NCBI RefSeq assembly: GCF_018130065.1 | Contig: NZ_JAFCME010000007.1 | Coordinates: 124,001-188,000 of the forward strand | DNA length: 64,000 nucleotides | Direction of reading: 5' to 3' | Origin: Bradyrhizobium sp. AUGA SZCCT0158 | GTDB taxonomy: Bacteria; Pseudomonadota; Alphaproteobacteria; Rhizobiales; Xanthobacteraceae | Shown: piece after piece, positions 9,414-16,759 of the stretch | Position numbering within the stretch: the first letter of the stretch is position 1 | Layout of the letters: the number at the start of each line of letters is the position of its first letter | The notes under the pieces: generated by a model | The model's input: the letters and a program-made list of their open reading frames with translations, nothing else | Told to the model about the DNA's origin: nothing | The model's database searches: none | Translations under genes and position numbers: made by a program

Positions 9414-10190
9414 TCATGTCGCGATCATGTCGTTCTTTCGGGTGGCCCAGCCGGTGACGCGGCCCTCGATCAGCGAGAAGATCACGTAGAGCGCGACGCC
9501 GAGACCGGCGAGCACGAACAGGCCGGCGAACACCAGCGGCACGTTGAAATTCGAGGACGCGGTCATCATCACGTTGCCGATGCCGCGGTTCGACGCCACG
9601 GTTTCGGAGAGAACGGCGCCGACAAAGGCGTAGCTGATCGCAACCTTCAATGACGCGAAGAAGAACGGCATGGTGCGGGGCAGGCCGACATTCCAGAGGA
9701 TGTCGAGCTTGCTGGCCCCGAGCGCTTTCAACACGTCTTCGAGTTCGGGTTCGGTGGTCGCAAGCCCCGTCGCGATGTTGACGACGATCGGAAAGAAGCA
9801 GATCGACAGCGCGGTCAGCACCGCCGGCACCGAGCCGGAGCCAAACCACAGCACGAAGATCGGAACGACAGCGACTTTCGGGATCGAGGAGAATCCGACC
9901 AGCAGCGGATACGCCGTGTCGTAAGCCGTCTTGGAAACGCCGATGACCGCGCCGAGCACGACGCCAAGACCGACACCGAGAACGAAGCCGATCATCGTCG
10001 TCGCCAGCGTCTGCAGGATATGCGGCCACAGCAGCGGGAATTTCTGGTACAGCGTCACGAAGACTTCCGACGGCCGCGGCAGCACCAGGTCGGACATCCC
10101 GGTCATCACGCAAAACAGTTCCCAGGCGACAAAGAACAGCACGATCAGTGCCGCCGACCAGGCCTTTTGTCTGATATCCCTTGCGGTCAT
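9414..10190 (-). CDS. ABC transporter permease, SsuC/TauC type
   Basis: Inner-membrane permease of 258 residues with about six membrane segments. It carries the LPRPSEV motif near residue 37 and the cytoplasmic EAA loop near residues 165-190 (EPELEDVLKALGASKLD then VGLPRTMPFF). The ATG at 10190 overlaps the upstream ATPase stop by 4 bases (ATGA). It forms the channel for the NMT1-type binding protein encoded just downstream. Confidence 0.93.
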   Translation of the reverse strand: MTARDIRQKAWSAALIVLFFVAWELFCVMTGMSDLVLPRPSEVFVTLYQKFPLLWPHILQTLATTMIGFVLGVGLGVVLGAVIGVSKTAYDTAYPLLVGFSSIPKVAVVPIFVLWFGSGSVPAVLTALSICFFPIVVNIATGLATTEPELEDVLKALGASKLDILWNVGLPRTMPFFFASLKVAISYAFVGAVLSETVASNRGIGNVMMTASSNFNVPLVFAGLFVLAGLGVALYVIFSLIEGRVTGWATRKNDMIAT

Positions 10191-11065
10191 GATGCCGCTC
10201 CCTCGGCTGGCGCGCTGCGCGCATCGACGATGAAGGTGCGCAGCTTCTGGTTCAGGGCTACGAAATCGGGCTCGAACGTCATCGCCACCGTGCGCGGGCG
10301 GCTGAAGGTGACCGGGCTGTCATCGACGATGCGGCCGGGGCGCGCGCTCATCACGCAGATGCGGCTGGCGAGAAAAGCGGCTTCACGCAGATCATGCGTC
10401 ACCAGCAGCACGGTCGCCTTGTGGGTCATCCAGAGGTCCTGCAGGATCGACCAAAGTTCCTCGCGGGTGAACTGGTCCAGCGCGCCGAAGGGCTCGTCGA
10501 GCAGCAGCATGCGCGGCTCGTGGATCAGCGCGCGGCACAGATTGGCGCGCTGAAGCATGCCGCCGGAGAGCTGCCAGGGATAACGGCTGCCAAAGCCCTT
10601 GAGGCCGACCTGCTCCAGCAGCGCGTTGGCCTTGTCCCGGAATTCGGTCTTGCGAAGCTTGCGGAATTGCGAGCGAAACGGCTCGACGATCTTGAGCGGC
10701 AGCATGATGTTCCGCTCGATCGTCATCCAGGGCAGCATGGTCGGATTCTGGAACGCCATGCCGACGCGCAGCGCCCGCGCCGCGACTTCCCGGCCGCCGA
10801 CGATCACGACGCCGGTGGTCGGCTGGACGAGCCCGCTGGCCAGGCGCAGGATAGTGGACTTGCCGCAGCCGGACGGGCCGACCAGCGCGACGAACTCGCC
10901 GTCGGCAATCCGAAGCGTGGTTTTCGACAGCGCCGGCACCGCCCGCTCGCCGCGGCCGAAGGTGACGGAGGCGTCAGAGAGCTCAATGGCGATGGGGGCG
11001 GCGGGGGCGGCGGAGGCCGAAACCGGCGCGCCGGAGAATTCGGAATGTGGTTGCATGCGCATCAT
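10187..11065 (-). CDS. ABC transporter ATPase, SsuB/TauB type
   Basis: Cytoplasmic ATPase of 292 residues. Walker A GPSGCGKS is at residues 63-70; the signature LSGGMLQR, Walker B LLLDEPFGALD and switch motif VTHDLREA are intact. There are several possible starts (TTG 11083, ATG 11065, 11062, 11056) and none has a clear ribosome-binding site. I use 11065, which leaves a 30-residue Ala/Pro-rich N-terminal extension before the ABC fold. The TTG option overlaps a TGCATGCA site that looks like the regulator's operator. First gene of the operon divergent from the GntR gene. Confidence 0.88.
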   Translation of the reverse strand: MMRMQPHSEFSGAPVSASAAPAAPIAIELSDASVTFGRGERAVPALSKTTLRIADGEFVALVGPSGCGKSTILRLASGLVQPTTGVVIVGGREVAARALRVGMAFQNPTMLPWMTIERNIMLPLKIVEPFRSQFRKLRKTEFRDKANALLEQVGLKGFGSRYPWQLSGGMLQRANLCRALIHEPRMLLLDEPFGALDQFTREELWSILQDLWMTHKATVLLVTHDLREAAFLASRICVMSARPGRIVDDSPVTFSRPRTVAMTFEPDFVALNQKLRTFIVDARSAPAEGAAS

Positions 11066-11074
11066 GGCTACAAG

Positions 11075-11082
11075 TGCATGCA
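11075..11082. promoter_or_regulatory. TGCATGCA palindrome, candidate GntR operator (site 1)
   Basis: Perfect 8-base palindrome immediately upstream of the SsuB-like gene. The same core occurs at 11177-11184 and 12582-12589. A related TTGCATGCG sits at 11051-11059. Confidence 0.4.
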
Positions 11083-11176
11083 AGCCGGATGCCAGCAGAA
11101 CTCGCGTTTGAAATCAATGGCATCGCAAAGGCCGCCCAAACCAGCGGATTCCTTTTAGGCAATCCGGCCGCCAAAC

Positions 11177-11188
11177 TGCATGCAATTC
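11177..11188 (+). promoter_or_regulatory. Candidate GntR operator TGCATGCAATTC (site 2)
   Basis: Twelve bases identical, in opposite orientation, to 12578-12589. It lies between the SsuB-like gene and the divergent GntR gene (start 11255). GntR/FCD proteins commonly bind short TTG/TGCA-type palindromes in their own promoters, so autoregulation plus control of the transporter is likely (inference). Confidence 0.5.
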
Positions 11189-11254
11189 AGGCGCTCAATT
11201 GTCGTCCATTTGTGCTATGAGGGCGCATTCGAAGCACTCCTTCAGGATTCGTCC

Positions 11255-12013
11255 ATGGCGCCTCGTTCGGCCGGCAAGAATGCGGAATCATCCGACAAGG
11301 TCGGGGTGATCTGCCGCGCGCTGCGCCGCGCCATCATCGAGCAGGCGCTGGAGCCCGGCGCGAAACTGCCGGAGGATTCCTTGGGCGAGCGCTTCGGCGT
11401 CAGCCGCACCATTGCGCGCCACGCGCTGGGACAACTCGCTGCGGAAGGCCTCGTCGAACTTCGCCGCAACCGCATCGCTGTCGTGGCAACGCCAAGCTGG
11501 CAGGAAGCCCGCGACGCCTTTGATATCCGGATCGAACTCGAACGCCTCGTGGTGCGCCAGCTCGCCGGCAAACTGACCAAAGCCCAAATCGCGACGCTGA
11601 ACGCCCACGTCGACGCCGAGGATGGTGCGCGCGACGGCACCGATGCGGTATCCATTCGTCTTGCGACCGAGTTCCACATCCTGCTCGCGCACATGACGAA
11701 CAGCCCGATCCTGGTGCGTTACGTCAGCGAAGTCGCCTATCGCTGCTGTCTGACGCTATCTCTGTACAGCCGCCCGCATTCGTCGGAATGCGCCATCAAT
11801 GAGCACCGCGGAATTATCGCAGCCTTGGTCAAGGGCGACGAGGCCAAGGTGATGAGCCTGATGCACAGCCATCTGGATTCCGTGGCGAACCGGGCTTTGG
11901 TCGCGCCGGCCCCGCAACGCGGCCGCGATTTGCTGGATATTCTGGCACCCTATGCCGATGAGGGCGAGAGCGACCGCGTGGTGAAAATGCCGAAGGTGGT
12001 GAGGGTTAGGTAG
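11255..12013 (+). CDS. GntR-family transcriptional regulator, FCD (FadR) subfamily
   Basis: DNA-binding regulator of 252 residues. The winged helix-turn-helix occupies about residues 15-85 (LRRAIIEQALEPGAKLPE then FGVSRTIARHALGQLAAEGLVE). It is followed by an alpha-helical FCD ligand domain from about residue 95, with the conserved histidines in TEFHILLAHMTNS and the later NEHRGIIAAL. The ATG at 11255 has AGGA 7 bases upstream; an earlier ATG at 11180 overlaps an operator-like site and is rejected. Divergent from the SsuBCA-type transporter operon and upstream of the SnoaL/amidohydrolase region. Shared TGCATGCAATTC sites suggest it controls both. Confidence 0.9.
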   Translation: MAPRSAGKNAESSDKVGVICRALRRAIIEQALEPGAKLPEDSLGERFGVSRTIARHALGQLAAEGLVELRRNRIAVVATPSWQEARDAFDIRIELERLVVRQLAGKLTKAQIATLNAHVDAEDGARDGTDAVSIRLATEFHILLAHMTNSPILVRYVSEVAYRCCLTLSLYSRPHSSECAINEHRGIIAALVKGDEAKVMSLMHSHLDSVANRALVAPAPQRGRDLLDILAPYADEGESDRVVKMPKVVRVR

Positions 12014-12026
12014 CGCGGTCTATGAC

Positions 12027-12111
12027 CGTCATTGCGAGCGCATCGAAGCAATCCATAGCGCGGCATAACGGATAGATGGATTGCTTCGTTGCTTCGCTCC
12101 TCGCAATGACG
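12027..12111. repeat. Intergenic palindromic repeat, type A copy 2
   Basis: Complementary ends with CGTCATTGCGAG and GAAGCAATCCAT on one side and ATGGATTGCTTCG and CGCAATGACG on the other, as in the copies at 8231 and 36840. It lies between the convergent GntR and SnoaL-like genes, where it can serve as a transcript 3' end. Confidence 0.8.
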
Positions 12112-12114
12112 ACC

Positions 12115-12534
12115 TCACGCCTCGATCCCCCGCTGCACCAGAATTCTCTCGGCGCTGTCGTTCCAGACGTCCATCTTCACGATCTGGCCGCTCTGGACGA
12201 CGAAGCGATCGACGTAGCGGTTGCCCTCGAACGGCGTGCCGTCGATCCATTCGCCGTACAGCGTGCCGATGCTGTAGACCACGGTCTCGTCGGCCCCCGG
12301 ACAGACGTCGAAGCGATCCATCTTCTTCTTGACCCAGCGATAGCGCGCGGCGTTGAAGCCGGTCGGTCCGCGCGGATGATCGAACTCGCGCCCGCCGGTG
12401 AAGGTAATGATGGTGCCCGGCCTCATATACGCCGCCGCCGCATCCGGATCCGGGATCATCGAGGCCGTGAGATAGGCTTCGACCACCTCGGCGTCCGACA
12501 TCGGTTTGCTTTCGGCTTTGGCGGCAATGGTCAT
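12115..12534 (-). CDS. SnoaL/NTF2-like small protein
   Basis: Protein of 139 residues with the profile of the SnoaL/DUF4440 NTF2-like fold: an N-terminal helix (DAEVVEAYLTASMIPDPDAA), then beta strands with ITFTGGREFDHPRG and a C-terminal FVVQSGQIVKMDVWND hairpin. This fold serves as a small isomerase, hydrolase or binding domain. It is transcribed away from the amidohydrolase gene; the gap between them holds a copy of the putative GntR operator, so it probably belongs to the same regulon. Function unknown. Confidence 0.75.
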   Translation of the reverse strand: MTIAAKAESKPMSDAEVVEAYLTASMIPDPDAAAAYMRPGTIITFTGGREFDHPRGPTGFNAARYRWVKKKMDRFDVCPGADETVVYSIGTLYGEWIDGTPFEGNRYVDRFVVQSGQIVKMDVWNDSAERILVQRGIEA

Positions 12535-12577
12535 GGCTGGCTGCTCCTGATCCCCGGAATACTACAATCGGGGCCCC

Positions 12578-12589
12578 GAATTGCATGCA
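12578..12589 (-). promoter_or_regulatory. Candidate GntR operator TGCATGCAATTC (site 3, reverse orientation)
   Basis: Exact 12-base match to 11177-11188. A degenerate second site, AAACTGCACACAAT, follows at 12614-12627 and matches AAACTGCATGCAAT (11173-11186) at 12 of 14 bases. The pair sits between the divergent SnoaL-like and amidohydrolase genes. Confidence 0.5.
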
Positions 12590-12701
12590 CATATTTTGAA
12601 CAGTTTGGTCTATAAACTGCACACAATCTGGAGCTGCCTCTAAACCTCTCTTCCGCTAGGCTCCCTCACCTCGAACCAGCCAAGAAACACCTAAAGTCCT
12701 G

Positions 12702-13943
12702 ATGACCGCGCGCGCCGCCTTCGACCTGATCTTCCGCAACGCCCGGACCCGGGCCTCGGCCCTCCCGGTCGATATCGGCGTATCCGAGGGGCGGATCGCC
12801 GCCATCGAGCCGCGGCTTGCCTGCAACGCGCCCGAGATCGATGTCGGCGGCAAGCTCGCCCTCGCCGGCTTCGTCGACACCCACATCCATCTCGACAAGG
12901 CCTGCCTCCTCGGCCGCTGCGGGCACGACCATGCCACCGTCAGCGAGGCCATCGCTGCGGTCGCCGCCATGAAACGGGATTTCACCGTCGAGGACGTCTA
13001 TGCCCGCGGTGCGCGGGTGCTCGAGCGCGCCATCGTGCACGGCACCACGCGGATGCGTACGCATGTCGAGATCGACCCGCGCATCGCGCTGCGCGGTTTC
13101 GAGGCGATCAAGGCGCTGAAGCGCGACTATGCCTGGGCGATCGATCTGTCGATCTGCGTGTTCCCGCAAGAAGGCCTGACCAACGATCCCGGCGCAGATG
13201 AACTCCTGGTCGCGGCGCTGCGCGACGGCGGCGAAGCGATCGGCGGCTGTCCCTATATGGACACCGACCCGAACGCGCACCTCGAAAGACTGTTCGATCT
13301 CGCCCAGGAATTCGACGTCGATGTCGACCTGCATCTCGACTTCGATCTCGATCCGTCCTGGTGGCATCTGGAGGAAGTCTGCCGGCAAACCGAGCGGCGC
13401 AACTATCACGGCCGTGTCGCGATCGGGCACGCCACCAAACTCTCGGCGTTGCCGCCGGATCGTCTGAAAGCCGCGACCGAACGGCTGGCGAAGGCTGGCG
13501 TCGCCGTCACCGTGCTGCCGGCAACCGATCTCTATTTGATGGGGCGCGACGCCACTCACAATGCACCACGCGGCCTCACCGCGGCGCATCGGCTGGTGGA
13601 AAACGGCGTGCTGTGTTCGGTCGCAACCAACAACGTGCTCAATCCCTTCACGCCGTTCGGCGATGCGTCGCTGCTTCGCATGGCCAATTTCTACGCCAAT
13701 GTCGCCCACGCCGGGATCAGCGAATTCAACGCCTGCCTCGATCTGGTGACGGACTTGCCGGCGCGCCTGATGAACCTGCGGGATTACGGCATCGCGCCGG
13801 GCAATCCCGCCGATCTTGTCATCCTCGACACCGACACCGGCCCGAACGCGATCGCGGAACTGCCCGATGTGCTGATGGGCTTCAAGAACGGGCGTCAGGT
13901 ATTCGAGCGACGCCAACCGACGCTGTTTCCACCGCAGGCTTAG
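12702..13943 (+). CDS. Amidohydrolase, cytosine deaminase/N-isopropylammelide hydrolase (AtzC/CodA) type
   Basis: Metal-dependent amidohydrolase of 413 residues. GFVDTHIHLDKACL near residue 57 gives the HxH pair and the LDKA hallmark of the CodA/AtzC branch. Further motifs are MRTHVEIDP near 116, DLHLDFD near 208, GHATKLS near 243 and SVATNNVLNPFTPFG near 305. The last replaces the usual S.G.DN...W.PFG segment of cytosine deaminase, so the substrate is probably not cytosine. These enzymes hydrolyse C-N bonds on pyrimidine or triazine rings. It is followed 103 bases later by the enolase-superfamily gene, and its promoter region contains the shared GntR site. Confidence 0.85.
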   Translation: MTARAAFDLIFRNARTRASALPVDIGVSEGRIAAIEPRLACNAPEIDVGGKLALAGFVDTHIHLDKACLLGRCGHDHATVSEAIAAVAAMKRDFTVEDVYARGARVLERAIVHGTTRMRTHVEIDPRIALRGFEAIKALKRDYAWAIDLSICVFPQEGLTNDPGADELLVAALRDGGEAIGGCPYMDTDPNAHLERLFDLAQEFDVDVDLHLDFDLDPSWWHLEEVCRQTERRNYHGRVAIGHATKLSALPPDRLKAATERLAKAGVAVTVLPATDLYLMGRDATHNAPRGLTAAHRLVENGVLCSVATNNVLNPFTPFGDASLLRMANFYANVAHAGISEFNACLDLVTDLPARLMNLRDYGIAPGNPADLVILDTDTGPNAIAELPDVLMGFKNGRQVFERRQPTLFPPQA

Positions 13944-14046
13944 GCAGCGCATCCGCCGCATACGGGCATCGCGCTACGCGCGATTGACGCCCCTGCCAAT
14001 CCGTTGTTGTTATCGGTCAACGAAAACAACAGCCGGGCAGGAAATT

Positions 14047-15261
14047 ATGACTAAATCATCCAAGATCAGAAGCGTTGAAACGCTCTCCTGCGACGCCGGT
14101 TGGCGCAACTATCACTTCGTCAAGATCATGACCGAAGACGGCATCGTCGGCTGGAGCGAGTACGACGAGGGTTTTGGCGCGCCCGGCGTCACGGCGGCAA
14201 TCGAACGGCTGTCGGCGCGGGTGGTCGGCAAGAATGCCTTTCAGCATGAGCGGATTTACGCAGAGCTGTTTGCCGCAACGCGGCCGGCCGCCGGCGGCGT
14301 GGTGGCGCTGGCGCTTGGCGCCATCGAGAACGCGCTGCTCGACGTCAAGGCGAAGGCGCTCGGCGTGCCCTGCTATGAGCTGCTGGGAGGAAAGATCCGC
14401 GACCGCGTCCGGGTCTACTGGTCGCATTGCGCGACCTGGCGCATCAATCATCCGGACTGGTACAAGCCGGCGATATCAGATCTCGACGGCGTCAAGTCGA
14501 TGGGCCGCGAAGTCCGCGAAAAGCGCTTCACCGCGATGAAGACCAACATCTTCGTCTACACCGACGGCAAGCCGCAGGGCTGGCGGCCCGGCTTCGGCTC
14601 GCCGTTCGAGCCCGAGATCAACGTCGATCGCACAGTGATCCGCAATCTCTGTATGCATCTCGAGGCTATCAGAGACGGCGCCGGGCCCGATGTCGACCTG
14701 CTGCTCGACCTCAACTTCAACGCCAAGACCGAGGGCTATCTGAAGATCCTGCGCGCGATCAAGGATATGGACATGTTCTGGGTCGAGATCGACACCTTCA
14801 ATCCGCAGGCGCTGGGCTATATCCGCCGCCAGAGCCCGCACCCGATCTCATCCTGCGAGACGCTGCTGGGCCTCCGCGAATTCCTGCCCTACTTCAACGA
14901 ACAGGCCATGGATGTCGCGATCATCGACACGCCCTGGAACGGGGTGTGGCAGTCGATGAAGATTGCGGCCGCCGCCGAGCATTTCGAGGTCAACGTCGCC
15001 CCGCATAATTTCTACGGCCATCTCTGCACCATGATGAACGCGCACTTCTGCGCCGCGGTGCCGAATTTGCGGATCATGGAAACCGATATCGACCGGCTGG
15101 CGTGGGACCACGAACTGTTCACCCATCTGCCCGAGATCGTCGACGGCCACCTCGTGATTTCGGACCGGCCGGGCTGGGGCACCGAACCCAACGAGGAAGG
15201 CCTGCGCGCCCATCCGGCAAAGAGCAAGGGCGGGCTGTTGAGTTACGGGCAGAAGAAGTAG
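14047..15261 (+). CDS. Enolase-superfamily enzyme (mandelate racemase/muconate lactonizing type)
   Basis: Protein of 404 residues in the mandelate racemase-like group. The N-terminal capping domain is followed by a TIM barrel. Likely metal ligands are the acidic residues in LLLDLNFN (about residue 220), FWVEIDTF (about 246) and SSCETLLG (about 273). A lysine in FTAMKTN and a histidine in NVAPHNF are candidate general bases. Such enzymes abstract the proton alpha to a carboxylate, causing racemisation, dehydration or ring opening. The ATG at 14047 has AGGA 5 bases upstream and is preferred over an in-frame ATG at 13984. It follows the amidohydrolase and probably acts after it in one pathway (inference). 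Confidence 0.85.
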   Translation: MTKSSKIRSVETLSCDAGWRNYHFVKIMTEDGIVGWSEYDEGFGAPGVTAAIERLSARVVGKNAFQHERIYAELFAATRPAAGGVVALALGAIENALLDVKAKALGVPCYELLGGKIRDRVRVYWSHCATWRINHPDWYKPAISDLDGVKSMGREVREKRFTAMKTNIFVYTDGKPQGWRPGFGSPFEPEINVDRTVIRNLCMHLEAIRDGAGPDVDLLLDLNFNAKTEGYLKILRAIKDMDMFWVEIDTFNPQALGYIRRQSPHPISSCETLLGLREFLPYFNEQAMDVAIIDTPWNGVWQSMKIAAAAEHFEVNVAPHNFYGHLCTMMNAHFCAAVPNLRIMETDIDRLAWDHELFTHLPEIVDGHLVISDRPGWGTEPNEEGLRAHPAKSKGGLLSYGQKK

Positions 15262-15300
15262 GCGCTGGTGTAGGATGGGTAGCGGCAGCCTTAGCTTACG

Positions 15301-15419
15301 TCGTCCCGGCCTTGAGCCGGGACCCATAACCACCGGCCTTCATTTTGCGGAAGGCATCGACCATATCGCTTCATCGAGAGATCACGCGGTATGGGTCCCG
15401 GCGTTCGCCGGGACGACGG
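15301..15419. repeat. Palindromic repeat pair, type C copy 1
   Basis: Two hairpin-forming units in inverted orientation, at 15301-15328 (CGTCCCGGC...GCCGGGACCCATA) and 15390-15419 (TATGGGTCCCGGC...GCCGGGACGACG). A related GGGG/CCCC-type pair is at 36181-36280. It occupies the gap between the convergent enolase-family and LivK-type genes and is probably a bidirectional transcript end. Confidence 0.8.
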
Positions 15420-15428
15420 AGGGATAGT

Positions 15429-16664
15429 TCAATTATCGCCCGGCTTGCTCGCAAACGCGCTCTCGATCACGTCGCCGATCGGCTGCCAGGCGTTGCCGTC
15501 GAATTGCACCAGCCGCATCTGCTTGATGGGGTGAAAATCCGCAGGTCCCGTGTTGATGGCAATGCCCGGCAGAATGATCGGGCTCTGATAATTCTTCAGC
15601 GACGCGGCCTGCCGCATGATGTTCTCGCGTGACAGGTCGTCGCCGCACTGGGTCAATACCTGGACCAGGGTTTCGGCCACGGCATAGCCGAAGATGGCGT
15701 AACTGTCCTCCCTGTCGCCGTCGGGATAATACTTGTCCATGAATGACAGCCACGCCTTGATCGAAGGATCTTCCGTCCAGGTGGTGTCGCCAGCGTCCTT
15801 GAGGAACGAGGTCGAGATCACGCCCGTGGCGTTCGCAAGCCCGGCAGGTCTCAGTGCATTCGCGATCGAAGCCGCCGCATTGACCAGCACCACCACCGGA
15901 TACCAACCCAGTTCGGCCGCTCTTCGGATGGCACGCGCCGAGATTGGCGGCGCGCAATTGAGCACGAGCACTTCAGCCCCGGAATTCTTGAGAATGTCGA
16001 CCTGGGCATCGATCGACATATCGGCCTCGATGGCGATATCAGCCACGATCATGCGGGCCGTGACGCCGAGCCCTTCCTGCAATCCCCTGAACAGATCGCG
16101 TCCGAACTGATCGTTCTGCCAGAGCACCGCGATCTTGCGATCCGGATAGGAGGCCTGAATGTAGTTGGCGTAGATCCGTCCCTCGGCGCGAAACGTCGGC
16201 TGCCAGCCCATGGACCAAGGAAATCGCTTGGGATGCGCCCACTCCTCGTCGCCGGACGCGACAAAGAGTTGCGGCACCTTCTTCTCGTTGAGATAGGTCC
16301 GCGTCGCCAGATTGCCCGGCGTCCCGAACGAGCCGAACATCAGCAACACGTTCTCCTGCTCCACCAGTTGACTTGTATGCTCGGCTGCCATCCTTGGATT
16401 GGAACTGTCGTCGCGGGAGATGAATTTGATCTTGCGGCCGTTGATGCCGCCGCGGTCGTTGATCATGTCGAAATAGGCGGCTTCGGCTCTGCCGATCGCC
16501 GCGAATGCAGCCAGCGGCCCGCTATAGGGCATGATGTTGCCGATGCGGATTTCGGTATCGGTGACGCCGCCGCCATGGGCTTGCCGCGCTGATATCGGCA
16601 TGCCGGCAAACAGCGCGGCGGCTAACAGGGCCAGGATAGTTCCAGTTGCATTTATTGTTTTCAT
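15429..16664 (-). CDS. Branched-chain amino acid/amide ABC transporter binding protein, LivK-like
   Basis: Periplasmic binding protein of 411 residues, type I fold (Peripla_BP_6). A signal peptide precedes the family opening TDTEIRIGNIMPYSGPLAAF, then a MINDRGGINGRKIKF motif. Two ATGs are close together; the one at 16664 has GAGG 8 bases upstream, better than the 2-base spacing for 16670. No permease or ATPase genes adjoin it, so it must work with a transporter encoded elsewhere. It lies 95 bases downstream of hyuA on the same strand, suggesting delivery of a hydantoinase substrate (inference). Confidence 0.9.
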   Translation of the reverse strand: MKTINATGTILALLAAALFAGMPISARQAHGGGVTDTEIRIGNIMPYSGPLAAFAAIGRAEAAYFDMINDRGGINGRKIKFISRDDSSNPRMAAEHTSQLVEQENVLLMFGSFGTPGNLATRTYLNEKKVPQLFVASGDEEWAHPKRFPWSMGWQPTFRAEGRIYANYIQASYPDRKIAVLWQNDQFGRDLFRGLQEGLGVTARMIVADIAIEADMSIDAQVDILKNSGAEVLVLNCAPPISARAIRRAAELGWYPVVVLVNAAASIANALRPAGLANATGVISTSFLKDAGDTTWTEDPSIKAWLSFMDKYYPDGDREDSYAIFGYAVAETLVQVLTQCGDDLSRENIMRQAASLKNYQSPIILPGIAINTGPADFHPIKQMRLVQFDGNAWQPIGDVIESAFASKPGDN

Positions 16665-16759
16665 CAGCATGGCCTCACGCTAACTCAAGCTTGTGACGCC
16701 TAACCCAGCGCTTGCGACCATACTGCCCAGTCCGGCGCTGTTGAAATCAATTTTTGTGT

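Noticed and set aside
12666..13961. 431-codon minus-strand frame opposite the CodA-like amidohydrolase
   Set aside because: Antisense of a gene with complete amidohydrolase motifs.
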